This document shows, piece by piece, positions 33,753 to 45,756 of a stretch of 64,000 bases of DNA (positions within the stretch are counted from its first letter, which is position 1; every line of letters begins with the position of its first letter). Source of the stretch: Brassica napus (lineage: Eukaryota; Streptophyta; Magnoliopsida; Brassicales; Brassicaceae); the NCBI RefSeq assembly GCF_020379485.1, contig NC_063448.1:14717726-14781725 (forward strand). The letters run 5' to 3'. Both the position numbers and the translations under genes were made by a program. Below the pieces are notes generated by a model, which was not told where the DNA came from, did no database searches, and saw nothing but the letters and a program-made list of their open reading frames with translations.

Positions 33753-33893
33753 TCGTCTACGAATGTGGACAATGAATAAAAAGCTTGGTTTCATAAATGG
33801 AACCTCGTCGTTGAAGAGTTTTAAGCACTAATTTATTGCAGCTTAAAATGCCACAACAATAGTATTTTCCTTTTATTTTATAATTCAGACACA

Positions 33894-35432
33894 TCAATAC
33901 TATTAAAAAAAATAAGTTTTAATAAATCTACTTAAAAAAAGTTGTTTGGACCTATTTATTAGAATTTAGGTAGACACATTATTTAATCTCTACACATAGC
34001 ATATCCTAAATAATATAAGGGAATAGTTATAAATGTAACAGATCGTTTAGGCCTATTTCCCTGCATTTTAGGAAAGATCAGTTAATTGCAATATTTACAC
34101 AACTATATTTATAAATAAAATCTTCTACGATTGCCAAGGAAAAACGAATCATATAAAATAATTATCTTCTGCAATTCACGTTTAAATAAAAGTAAAATAT
34201 TTATTTTAATATTTTACTCAACCATTGTATTCTAATATATCACTATTTCAGTCCCAAAGCCATAAATAGCAGTATAACATAATTATTAATAAGATCATTC
34301 AATGATATTATATACAAAAATAACCATTAAAAAATATTTTATCACCCAACGTCATGATTGTTATGTTGCAACATTATACACTATATCTTATACTCAATAA
34401 TGAATCCCTTATATATTATTTGTGAAACATTACAACTTCTTTTTGTAGCCACGTGTCATCACTAAAATGATTCTTAGAATAATTAAAGAAATATGTTGGT
34501 CCATCTAATTATATAATAAGCTTTTTATTAAACTAACAATAAATTCATTATTAATGTCATTTATTATTTCCTTAAATAAAGATTACAGAATTGCCTAATG
34601 TGACTAAAGTATATATGACAATTAATGATTTTGAATAATAAAGATCTGATAAAAAAATAATGTATCTTATATCAAATTTGTTTAATTTTAAACTATTAAA
34701 ATAATTTAAGAAAATCATATTAACCATATTATAAAAATTTATATTTTTCTGTATATGTTATATTTTGAATTTTAAAAAAAGACTACAAATTACTAAAACT
34801 GTTAAAAGTCTCACATTCAAATTTTGTGATCCATTGTTTAAAATTTTTGTCATGACAAAATACAAATGATTACAAAATCATATAAATAAAATTCTAATTT
34901 AATTAATCATTATGATTTAAAATATATATGTATATATATCATTCTAAATTAAACTATAAACCATATTGAATAAATAAATATTTTAATTTCAAAATTTACT
35001 TTGAATAATTTTTTTTGATAAAAGTTTTGAACTAACATTGATAATTGTTTTTAAATTATAAATTACTAAAATTATTAATCCCACAATGAAAATTTTGTTA
35101 TCAATAATTTAAAGTTTTTGCTATTAATGCACATGATAAAAAAAAACATATAAGTAGAAAGCATCATTTAATAGACATTAATATTAAAAATATATTATGT
35201 ATGTTAATATCATTTAAATTTAATTACATATCCTATCAAATTTAAAAAAAAATTGTTTGGATTAATAAAATTGATTTATACGTTCGCACAAATTTAATTA
35301 TATATGTAATAGTTACTGACTTTTAATTATTCAATATATATTTATTATTTTATAATATGTAAGAACATATAATACATAAAATAATTTATATATATAATGT
35401 TTATCCCGCGCAAGGCGCGGATCTTAATCTAG
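33894..35432 (+). mobile_element. Probable non-autonomous Helitron (about 1.54 kb)
   Basis: The right end has a hairpin CCGCGC-AAG-GCGCGG (about 35406-35420) followed nine bases later by CTAG and host T (35429-35433), the Helitron 3' signature. A matching 5' end TCAATACTATTAAA, preceded by A, is at 33894. The inside is extremely AT-rich and non-coding. The 3' end is solid; the 5' end is the best candidate rather than proven. Confidence 0.6.
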
Positions 35433-36649
35433 TCTATAATATTTAGAAATCAATTATAAAAATGAATTAACATATATCATACAACATATTATACCCTGTC
35501 ATCTTACATATATAGTTATAAATACTTACATAATCAAATTTGATAACAAACATAGCAAAAAATATGTATAAAAGTAAATTATATAACATGTTAAATTAAT
35601 TTTTTATAAAAAATAATTTATGATATAAATTTGTTATCTAGGAATGTTTACATTTTTAATAACCATACAAATCTATACACTATTAAATTAGCCAAAAAAC
35701 TACCAATTACATTTTGCGTTTTACTAATTTAAAAAATATGACTCTTATAAAATTCACATAACATATAATAAAAAGAGTAGGTATGGGCATTTGAATCCTC
35801 AAATCAGGTACAGATCGATTCCTTGTGAGCCCGTATCCTTCAATTCCTAGACATTTGGATCCAAGTAAGTATTTAAAATTTTTTAGTTTATATTTGGATC
35901 GTTTTTTTTTGTTACGAATCGGTTCAGGTATACAGTTCAAATACATGTTAATTACTTCTAATTTTTGGGTATATGACATGTACAGATCGGTTCAAGACTA
36001 GAAATATCCAAAAAGACTAGAAATATCTAAAAACCCCCAATATATATAAAACACGAAAAAAACTCAAAACTCAAAACCCAAATAAATATCCAAAAATAAT
36101 CAAATATCTAAAAAACCTGAAATTTACATGAAATCTGACCTGAGGAACCAAAAATAACTAAATTTTATCCGGATACCCGAAATATATTTTTAAAATGTTC
36201 ATATTTTACCTGAAACCCAAAACAATAACCAAAAACTCAGACACAAAATTTAAGAAGAAGAAAAAAATATCTGTAATACCAAAAAATTATCCAAAATAAC
36301 TAAACAAACAATTCAAGTACTTTGGATACCCGATCCGGTATCAGGTAGGTCCGGACTCAAACAGAGATCCGCGGATCCCAATATAAAATTCTCTAGCCCT
36401 AACTAGGAGCGCCAGAAGATGTCTGAGAAAATTAGGACACACCTGATTAAACGACCAACTGAGCTCTTCAAGTATCTCAAGAATGGGTTCCAGAATGAGG
36501 AAAGAGAGGCTGCTGGATACAAAAATAGAGATAAGCTCCGCAATATCCTCCTCAAACGGTCTCATGGGTCTCGAATGACGAAGCAAGATCAAGGATAACG
36601 ACGCGATCAACACTGTATTCAATATAAAAACTCTCGAATTGACTTCTCG
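35433..36649. other. AT-rich intergenic DNA with a decayed repeat
   Basis: From about 35775 to 36400 there are scattered motifs of the type GGTATGGGCA, AACCCGAAA and CGGATCCGC as in degenerate plant DNA-transposon ends, without a clear target duplication. No gene. Confidence 0.35.
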
Positions 36650-39600
36650 AGGGAGCAGCCTTGCCTGATACCTCTGTTACTAGTAAAGAAACCCTTCGGC
36701 TCTCCATTAACTGAAACTGAGAACGCAGCAGTGCTTATACATACCATAGTTCAGGAAACAAAAATATCAGGGTAGTTCATAGCACGAAGAGTACTCTCAA
36801 TGAAAAACCAGTTTACGGTTCGAAGGTCTTGGAGATGTCCAGTTTAATAGCAGACTTGGAAGAGACCAAGGATTTATGGTAGTCCTTGACAAGTTCAGTG
36901 GCTGAGAGAACATTTTCCAGAAGTAGTCTGCCTTCCACAAATGCACATTGATTAAACTCAATGGCTTCTGGGAGAGTGGCTTTGAGTCTCCTTGCAAGGA
37001 TCTTGGAGATAAACTTGTAGATTACATTGCAACAAGCAATGGGTCGAAAGTTACTCATACTCTCAGCATCTGTAGTCTTCGGAATTAGAGACAACAGTGT
37101 GGCATTGATTCTATGAGGCATAATCCGAAAAAGGAAGAAAGACTGGATAGCTATGGTGAAGCCCTTCTCTATCACTAGCCAAACTGCTTTATAGAATTCT
37201 ACTGGATACCCATATGGTCCCGGGGCTTTATTTGAAGGCATGGAAAAAAACACCTCTTTAATTTCAAAGACTTCCACCGGTTTTGAGAGGGAGACTCTAT
37301 ATTCTGTTGAACAACGATAATCAACTAACTCAGCAAGGACCTCATGTGGAACTTCTGAGATGACCTGTGAAGAATCGTTTAGAAAACTTTTAAAATGAGC
37401 AGCAATCTCAAGCTTAATCTCGGATGGTGGTGTAAGGATTCTGCCATCTTCAGTTACAATACGTCTGATAGTGTTTCTCACATTTTCGACTATGTGTGAC
37501 TTTATAGAAAAATTGTGAGTTCATGTCTCCAAGACCCAACCACTGCACTCCTGATCTTCGATACTCAAAGTGTGATGCCAATGCTCCCAAGCATCAGAGA
37601 TTTCTTCAAAGGTTGACTTCTGAGGATTCTGCATCACTTCAGTGTGTTTTACGCACAGGTCATCATAGGCTTGTTTGACTCGACCAGGCAGATCACCAAA
37701 CATATCACGATTTAAACCACACATTTCAGACTTTAGACCTTTCAGCTTGTCCTGGAATATTTGAAGAGCTGAGAGAGAATGGTATAGGGGTGCAGTCTCA
37801 TTCCAAACTCGATCCACTACTTCCAGGAAGCGAGGATGAAGTGCAATGTGGTTAAAGAACTTAAATGGCTTCATGTTTCGTTTCGACGCCTCACGGATCT
37901 GAATGTGCCTACGCAAGAGATTAGAAACACCACCTGATTCGAATGTAGAAAAAGAGTTTGGGAAGGGGTTGATCCAACATGAATTGACCATAACACGATC
38001 CAACTTCTTGCTAATAGGGTTATCATCCTGATTGTTGTACCAAGTGAAGGAGGGGCCGACTTGAGCTAAGTCCATCATATCGCAGTTACGAACTACATTT
38101 TGGAAATCCTTGATAGAGTTCCTATCTGCAGCACTCTCCATGAGGCAAGAATGCTCCATAGAAGATAATGCAACATTAATATCACACTGAATGCTCCAAG
38201 CATTTCTATCTCCCATCACTGATCCACCAGTAACCTCCATCTCATTCCAAAACTCTCATCTCTCCATAATACAGTTTGAAGCATATATGAAAGAGCATAA
38301 GAAAGTTACGCATGTAGCCTTGTAGTTCACCCAAACCGTAATAATTTGCGCATTCGTAGAGAGCGGAATGACCTCCACCGCATCTGACCAGCAAACCAAA
38401 ATCCTTCCAAGTCAATGACTAGAGCATTTGTTTACACAACTCCAGCCTGGGAAGGTAACATCAAAAATCCTTTTAAAATTCTCTTCTTGCACTTTAGTTT
38501 CCAGCAAACAACCAAAAGACAGTTTCGCAGCTTGGATCCAAAATCTTACTGCCTTTTGTTTACGTGGCATGTTGAACCCACATATATTCCAAGCGAAAAT
38601 GGACGACATTAGTGCTTCCTAGAGGGCACTTTTTTCGGTTGGGAGTGAGCCTTCTCCTGTTGGGTCACTACTTGAACCAGGTCTTTGGAATTAGCTATTG
38701 CTCGCTTAGCTAGTCAGCCTCTACCACGTTGGGTGCTTCCCTGCTTGTGACTAAACCCTGAAGACTTGCCAACGATGTGCGCAACATCCGCTACAACCTT
38801 CTCATTCGGAATAGCATAACCTACTTCCTCTACAACCTCACTATCATCTTCCTCTTCATCTATTTCTCCTTCTTCTTGAATGTCTTGAAGAACCTGGAAA
38901 CCATTGGAGAAACACATCCATTACTAAACCTGTGGACTTTTATAGGCGAGACTGAGTTATTTTTCTTCTCTGAAACCAAGGACCATAAGGTATTTTCAGG
39001 AGACAGCTTGAGTACCGTCTGATCATCTGCAGTACCGTCTGATCATCCGCTACTTTAGGCACACACTCGCCAGATAGACTAGCTTTCCTTGAAATAGAAT
39101 CAAGCTCTTCCATTAACTTTGTAACTATCTTAGACGGAGTCTTGCCCAATGCATCTTTTGACGAAAACCCGTCAATTTCAACAGAATCATTCACCGCTTC
39201 AAGAACCACCACAATAGACAGCTCAACCACCTCAAGAGTGGGCTTTGGTGTTGGACAGTCCTTTCCGACATGACCCCATTTGGAGCAAGATAGGCAGTGG
39301 GGTGGGAGCCAGGGGTAACTGATAGTGAAAACAACATCTTCTCCCTACCTAAGAAGTTGATCTTATTAGGTAGTGGTTTTGTTAAGTCGACCTCCACCAA
39401 GACACGAGCAACATTGAGCTGGATACAACGTTCAGTGTTTGGTTCAAGCTTTATAAACATCCCTGAAGACCGAGACAGAAATCTCAAGCCTTTATTTGAG
39501 TAAAGATAGCAAGGTACATTCATGAGCTCCATTTACAGCGACATTGCATAGAGGTCAGGAGGGGAGCAAGCAGTCTCTGTGTCCATTCCCCCAGCATCAA

Positions 39601-40166
39601 TGGCACATCTGAGATATGCCAGAACTTCCGCTTTAGAATCCTATTACGGATCCATGCATCCTAAATTCTTAATAGTACCATCGTCTTACCTATGAATTGG
39701 ACATCGATCTTGGCCTTCTTCAACAGAGATGCCCAGATTCTGTTAACTGTTACGTGAATTCGAACCAATGTGAGGAACGTCATTCGTGAAGTAACCTACA
39801 ATGAAGTTATTCCATAGAGGCTCCACCTCCTCCATCAACGACGTTGGAATTTCCACTTCCTCAACACCATCCTTCACCACAAACTTCGGGTACTCCTCAG
39901 ACCTTGGGGAGCCGTCAACAAGAGCATCCGAGTAAGAAACCCTCGCTTTGTTTCCTTCTCCCAATGTCCGTTTCAGAGCAGGAAAACCCTCCTTCTTCGC
40001 CACCACCTCCTGCAGATTCCTTTGGGTCCTCAGATTCCGCCGTTGGGGTTTCCAAGGGAATACCACCCGATTGAACCCTTTGGTTCGACACCTCCTTTGA
40101 GGTACGGTCTCGATCGGATTGTCTTGGTGAATCGACATCGCCGTCTTCCGTCATTAGGTCTTCCAT
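36650..40166 (-). mobile_element. L1-type LINE, 5' complete but 3'-truncated and disabled
   Basis: Minus-strand order is ORF1 then ORF2. ORF1 (about 40166-38710) starts MEDLMTEDGDVDSPRQSDRD and continues in broken frames through an RNA-binding-like domain (LEPNTERCIQLNVARVLVEV) to a CCHC knuckle (CLSCSKWGHVGKDCP, about 39270). ORF2 starts MSSIFAWNICGFNMPRKQKA (38609), the endonuclease. It continues MDLAQVGPSFTWYNNQDDN and then reverse transcriptase NKAPGPYGYPVEFYKAVW and LLSLIPKTTDAESMSNFRPI (frame 37481-36813). Similarity runs on through NYPDIFVSW to RGIRQGCSL (about 36660) and stops before the YADD region. Many stops and frameshifts; a 20-bp tandem duplication sits at 39011-39050. Confidence 0.85.
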
Positions 40167-40279
40167 AACTTATATACTCTTGTTTTGATTAAATCATATT
40201 TTATTTTTGCGAAAATATTTTTTTTATTGATTACCTAAAATATGATTATGTTAAAATATTGTATTGACAGGAAACATAA

Positions 40280-40770
40280 TATTAAGATTTTAGCTGAAAA
40301 ATACATTTTCGTGATTTTGGCGAGAAAATATGATCTTGTGGTTTTGGCGAGAGAACATAATTTTGTGGTTTTGCCGGGAAAGGTTTTACGGTTTTAGTGG
40401 GGAAAAGATAATTTTCAGTATTAATGGAAAATGTGTTTTTGCAGTTTTGCTGGAAATGCATTTTTGTAACTCTGACCAAAAAATACATTTTTGTGGTTTT
40501 AACGAAAATATGTTTTTTTTTTCATTTTAGAGGAAAAATGCAATTTGCGGGAATATGTATTTGTGGTTGTGTGGGAAAATGTAGTTTTCGGTTTTGGTGA
40601 AAAAGGTGCAATTTTGCTTTTTGGTGGCAAAATGCGTGTTCAAAGTTTTGGCGAGAAATTTTATTTTTGACATGAAAATACATTTTAGCAAATTTGGGAG
40701 AAAACATATTTTTCTGATTTTAACTGAAAAATGAAATTTTGTAGTTTTACGGTTTTGGCAAAAGAAAAAA
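40280..40770. repeat. Degenerate ~27-bp tandem repeat
   Basis: Variable units of the kind GTGGTTTTGGCGAGAAAATA plus a short AT-rich tail recur about 17 times. Because the unit is a multiple of three, open frames appear on both strands (40282-40488 minus, 40330-40530 plus); they are repeat artefacts. Confidence 0.7.
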
Positions 40771-41640
40771 AAATTGAACTTTGGATATAAGTTTTTGTTA
40801 GATTAAAGGTAAATTCGTCTTTTGTTACTTTGGACAGATTTATCTCCATCCATTTAAAGTTATCTGTATTAATGTTATCTTAAACTAAAATTTTAAAACT
40901 CTCTTAGATGATGTCCATATTAATACTACGAAAAACGAACATTCCCTAATTCTAAGAAAATCAGATGCCTACAGAGTGAAAGGGAAAATGCAAGAATCAG
41001 GTTGAAGTATTTTTTTTTTTTTTTTTGAGGTTGAAGTATCTATCTCAGAATAGTTGGTCACGGAATGGTTCCGACAGATGAAAAAGCTGGAAGGATTACT
41101 TTGTCAAGGTAGAGACGGAGAAGCATGTCTCAATAGGCTTTTATCTACTCTACACCTTTATCTCTCCGTTTTAGGAAGCGTCCATCTCTAAAGATGGTGA
41201 ACCAATATCGTTCAAAACATCATGGACCAACGATTGAATCTACTTGAACCATTCAGGTCAACACTAGGATAATCCTTGACAAATAGAAGACCAAGATGAC
41301 AACACTAACGTTCTCCAAACACACAACAATGCAGGAAAGAATGTATGTGGTAGCCAACAAAAACAAAGAAAGATCAACATCAAGAGAAACTGGACTGATT
41401 CACATTTCTGAAGTTAGCATATGATTTTTGAGTGCTAAAAGAGGTGTTATCAGAATCACACAACCGAAGCAAATTTGAGGAAATGCAGGGGATGCAAAAA
41501 CAGGTTATCAGAATCACACAACCGAACCAAAACCAAGGAACAGATGCTAAAACATAGTCATAGATACGAGTTTTCAAAACAGGTCAAAAGGTTATTTAGA
41601 ATACTGAAACTAAGACAGGTTTTCTGGTTTGCGGAACACA
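40771..41640. other. Intergenic, no gene seen
   Basis: AT-rich, with the small poly(T) insertion described separately at 40999-41039. A 20-bp phrase ATCAGAATCACACAACCGAA occurs twice (about 41449 and 41506), a local duplication. Confidence 0.4.
40999..41039 (-). mobile_element. Micro-insertion: T16G flanked by a 12-bp direct repeat
   Basis: AGGTTGAAGTAT at 40999-41010 and 41028-41039 flanks only 17 bases (T16 then G). This fits a retroposon insertion on the minus strand reduced to its poly(A) tail. Confidence 0.6.
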
Positions 41641-41653
41641 AGAAAAATAATAA

Positions 41654-42535
41654 TCATGATTCGATTTCCATGTTGTCATCAGGCTGAGCGGGGCTAGAGG
41701 TGGTATGCGAAGTTGCATGGTTTGGGATGAGAGGGCGCCCACCAAGCATGAGAGTATCCCAGAACCACACAGATGATGCATCCTTAATTAGAGGCCCTGA
41801 TGCTTCTCCATTAGGCTGTGCTAGCAGTATATTGTGCCCTTTCTTCTTCAATAGATTAAGAGTAATAGATAAGTTACTGTCTCCCGAGATTAGCACACAT
41901 AGTTTGTAGGGGAAGGAAACTCTTGTGCCCGGGATAACATTTCCGCAGTTATAATGCTAAAGTCTGCATACTTATCTCCTAAAAACAAAACAAAACAAAA
42001 AAGAGAAGAGATAATTAAGTCATGCATCAACACTAAAGAAATCGTAGAGAGAGTTTAAGGGATTCACCGTTTCCAATTACGTGTAGGTACGTGATTCCGC
42101 TGCGAGCAATGGAGTTATTGATTTTCCTAGGGGTACGTACGATAACAATCCCCAAAACCGAAGAAACGGATCATACCAAGATAATTCATCTTATTGAGAG
42201 CCAATCTTACATTTGTTACGACCCTAGAAATCATCACAATCTTCAGGGATTCCACAACTCCGAACATCCCAAAAGACTGCAATGGGGGCCTTAACGAATT
42301 GCTTCTCAGCCAGCAAATCTTCTTTGTCTTCTTCTTCGTCTGATGACAGAGGATCGCCACTCTCTCCGTCACTCTCACCATAATAATCATCATCGTAGTC
42401 AACTTCATCATCCGCATCCTCGACAGCCGATGCCGTCGACCTCATAACCTCAGAACCGCCGGTTTCGACCTCGGCCGCGACCAAAGCTTCTTCCTTCTTT
42501 CTATCCATCTCCAAACTAGATGAGAGATTAAGCAA
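41654..42535 (-). pseudogene. NYN-domain gene with several frameshifts
   Basis: Reading the minus strand: an acidic N-terminus (MDRKKEEALVAAEVETGG, DEVDYDDDYYGESDGES), then KAPIAVFWDVRSCGIPEDCD, the NYN first strand. The frame then breaks (TAG near 42228) and resumes in another frame as RVVTNVRLALNKMNYLGMIR and FFGFGDC. It breaks again at a CGTACGTA repeat (about 42133), resuming PRKINNSIARSGITYLHVIG to a GT donor near 42068. After an intron comes GDKYADFSIITAEMLSRAQE (about 41978), and a third break near 41895 precedes ISGDSNLSITLNLLKKKGHN and the C-terminus to 41654. Family residues FWD, GD and ISGD are all present, so the ancestor was probably active. Confidence 0.8.
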
Positions 42536-42781
42536 ACTTAGCTTCGCCGAACAACAATAGCGAGAGACTCGGATGCTTCGAAAGATTTGGGAGATATTTT
42601 CAATTTTAGGGTTCTATTTAGAGAGAAAACGATCCCCAATCCAGTTATATAATAGGAAACAGCGACGCCCACAAAAAAGATTTTTTAACTATTTTTGTTA
42701 AAATGTTCCAAAATTACAGTTTTGGTTCACAAGTTTCATTTATTTATAGAATAGCTCACAACCAGGTTTTAAAAACTGTCT

Positions 42782-42826
42782 CGTTTAAAATTAATTTTTT
42801 TTTTTTGTGCAACCGTTTAAAATTAA
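42782..42826 (-). mobile_element. Micro-insertion: T12GTGCAAC flanked by a 13-bp direct repeat
   Basis: CGTTTAAAATTAA at 42782-42794 and 42814-42826 flanks 19 bases (T12 GTGCAAC). On the minus strand this reads GTTGCAC followed by a short poly(A), as in a severely 5'-truncated LINE or SINE. Confidence 0.6.
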
Positions 42827-43524
42827 ATTTAAAATTCTGGAATATCTCTCCACGAGGCCCATCTAATAACATGATCTAGCCCATCAAGCTGAGCTAACTT
42901 ATTCGGCTCGGCGAGTAGGGTTGCCATCTCGGCCCTAGAGTGCTTTTAGTCGGTGGCCAAGCCGACAAAAAGCACCCGGCTCGGAGGAACTCCATCTAGG
43001 CCCATATACTCGGTCTTTCCAGACTAAAGCCCAAAAAGGGATCACACAAGGAAGAGAATGCAACAACAAGAAAGGAGATCGACACTTTACACACACACTG
43101 AGCGGCTAGATCTAGGATTTTAGTCATCTCTTTACTCCTAATCGCTTTGTACCTTTTCCGGTTTGCTCTTCGAGCTCCGGCTTGTTTCTTCGATCTCCTG
43201 TCATTCTTGTAACCCTTTGATCAGATCTAATAAAACGTCTTTAGTCATTCCATTATCGAGTTCTTTCAACTTAGTCGACTGAATCCCATACGAACAAATA
43301 GCACTAGATAATGTTACAACTTCACTGTCACAGTTATTATTTGGTATTTGAGATTCACATGTCTTTCAAATCTTTGCGCATACAGTTTCACATTTATGTC
43401 TTTGAAACATAGAGTAGATGAACAAGAGAATTATGATATATAAACAGATGAGATAATGCTGGATAAACAAACACCAAGCAGAAAAATCTGGATATGTGTT
43501 TAAAATTAAATTAAATTTAAAATT
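42815..43524 (+). mobile_element. Inserted chimeric block: partial LTR joined to a WEE1 fragment, between long direct repeats
   Basis: 42837-43497 matches 58163-58837: an LTR lacking its first bases (TGGAATAT onward to about 43284) continuing without a break into a WEE1 pseudogene piece. A 22-bp AT-rich repeat starting GTTTAAAATTAA lies on the left (42815-42836), and a 27-bp version with one 5-bp slip on the right (43498-43524). There is no second LTR, no polypurine tract and no poly(A) tail. Confidence 0.75.
43360..43497 (+). pseudogene. WEE1 kinase gene fragment (copy 1)
   Basis: One frame reads HRVDEQENYDI, then a stop, then TDEIMLDK; a shifted frame reads KHQAEKSGY. This matches the N-terminal regulatory part of plant WEE1, as does the longer copy at 58.7-59.8 kb. 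It ends abruptly at the block border. Confidence 0.65.
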
Positions 43525-43715
43525 TAAAAATTTGTTATAAACCATATGTGTTTAATATTTGGTAATTAATATTTTAATGGGTTATGTTTTATGTTTGACA
43601 AATTTTAGATGGTGGGCTGAAAATATACGAGGTCCAATCTCCAAAAATTGAGCCCTGAATGTAAGAAGTTCAAGAAAGTGAATCAAAATTGGTCAAGTGC
43701 AAATATATTAGTGTG

Positions 43716-43756
43716 AAATTAGTAGATTTTTTTTTTTGCAAAAGAAAATTAGTAGA
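43716..43756 (-). mobile_element. Micro-insertion: T11GCAAAAGA flanked by an 11-bp direct repeat
   Basis: AAATTAGTAGA at 43716-43726 and 43746-43756 flanks 19 bases (T11 then GCAAAAGA). Same structure as the insertions at 40999 and 42782. Confidence 0.6.
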
Positions 43757-44860
43757 AATTGATATTAATGCTTTCATTCTAAATATTTTTTTCTTGGTAA
43801 AATATTTTTTATCTTAAAAAATACATTTTCTGCTCTATGCTTTTGCCACATAATGTTTTAGAGCCCATTTCCCCGAAAACTATATGGAACATCTAATTTT
43901 CCTTAGGATTATAGAGCTTGATGCTTGTTTTTGTAACAAATTCATGTCCTTTATACCTTTTTATATATAGCTAAATATTCCAAATTACATATATATATCC
44001 ACGAACTGTAGTATTTAAAGTTCTTGTAGCAAATACTTTATTTAATTATTCTATTATGATATATTATATAATTTTTAATGATGTCAGAAGTGATGTTATA
44101 GGTCTTTTGATTCCAAATCAACTTGCAAAAAATATGTGAAATATAAATCACCACCATGACGAAAATTTTATAGAATATAAGTATTATTTTAACACCTAGA
44201 GAAGAGTATTAGTAAATTGTAAACCTACGAAACTCTTTAAAATAAAGAGAAATCACTCTCACATTTGGATTATTGTAAGTTTTTTTAAAAAATATCGCAA
44301 ATAATTTTACAGCTGACAATTCGACATATTTACAAAGTTATGTGCCGCATTATCATAAATCGTTTTACGATATGACGGTATTCTGTACTATATGTTCTGA
44401 AAATCTCTTTTAAACACATTCTGTAATAATCTACATAGTTGTGTCGTCTATAGAATTTGAAACACAAATTTATGGTGTGTAAAGATTAATGAATTCTTAG
44501 TCAAAATATTGGACTAATGGTAATTCCAAAAGAAATTGTAGGCTTTAGGTTTTAACTAAAGTAAATGAATGTATGATGAAAAAAATATTTCTTTGCTTGT
44601 TTTTATATATAACATTTTATATCAATATATATTGTTATATGATAATATTGTTAGAACAAGACTATTAATACGAAGGTTCTATGTGAAAATGCTAGAGCCA
44701 AGACATCATACATACAATACAATAAATAAAAGGGGAATACTAGCATCAGGAAGGACGTCCACGTCAGCTAGTAAAATTGTTCAATAGGGAGGTTGATTTT
44801 TGCCACGTCACAAACGGATTTGGGTATTGTTGGGCTTCTTTTTTTTGACCCATTTTGTTT
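43757..44860. other. AT-rich intergenic DNA
   Basis: No gene or clear element. The open frame 44569-44787 has no family resemblance and follows AT-rich composition. Confidence 0.4.
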
Positions 44861-44921
44861 GATTTCTCTGGCCCATTAAGCCCAATCAAATGGAAACCCT
44901 AAAAAACCGAGACGCTGAACG

Positions 44922-45110
44922 ATGAATCTCTCACTTTCGTGTTGTTCTTCGTCGTTTCCACTTCTCCAACTGACGTCTCATCTTCTTCTCTATTGCTCCA
45001 CTGTAACGTCAGCCACCAATACATCTCTCTCATTAAACTCCCTTCTTCACTCCTTTAATCGTAAGCCATCAAAGCGTTCTGGCTCCCTTCGTTTGTCACC
45101 CTCTCCCTAA
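44922..45110 (+). pseudogene. Possible 5' gene fragment with its promoter
   Basis: The upstream sequence looks like a real plant promoter: GGCCCATT and GCCCAATC (44870-44887), then a telo-box AAACCCTAA (about 44895) just before ATG 44922. The frame encodes 62 Ser/Leu-rich residues (MNLSLSCCSSSFPLLQLTSH) like an organelle-targeting leader, then stops. No downstream exon was recognised. It may be the detached first exon of a nuclear-encoded organelle protein, or a short gene; the family is unknown to me. Confidence 0.35.
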
Positions 45111-45756
45111 ACTAACTATATAAACATATGGTGATATTCAAGATCGAAAATACTCCACATCGTAATCTCCAGAAGAAGTGTTGATTTTGTTAGTACTTTT
45201 AATGTTAACCTGTTAATTTTCCTTTCACAGGCTGATGAACTCCAAATCGAAGAGACTGTTATATAAAGGTGCGCATCTTCAGTTCTATTTGACATTTCTA
45301 TTTCACATTCGGTTCTATTTGCTTCGTAATTTTGTCCATTTTGATGAGGTAGATGACGAGGATGAAGAAGTTCAACAAAAGAAGAGCAGAAAGTAGGTAC
45401 TATGTGGTTAAAGGGCTTACTCTGCAATTTTTTTTTTCCAAAGTGAACTCCCTCCTCATTTTCATCAAAACCACTAACTCTAGCTGTCAAATCTCTCTCA
45501 ATTTTCCGTCAGATCGGCGAGAGAAACATAGATAGTCATCGTTCATATCGCCCATTCCATCCTCGCTGGCGATGGATCTTCCTTGAGTGTGCCCTCAATG
45601 CGCCTCCTCTGACCAGCTCTATGTCCCAGAGCTCCACCGCATAGTGCTAAAAGCCAGAGCCTTTCTCTCTTTGCCTCTGTATATCTTTCTTTCTTTCAGT
45701 TTGCACATTCAACGCTCTCTAATTTCAAACTTTGTTCTCTAACTTTGTTCTCTCTG

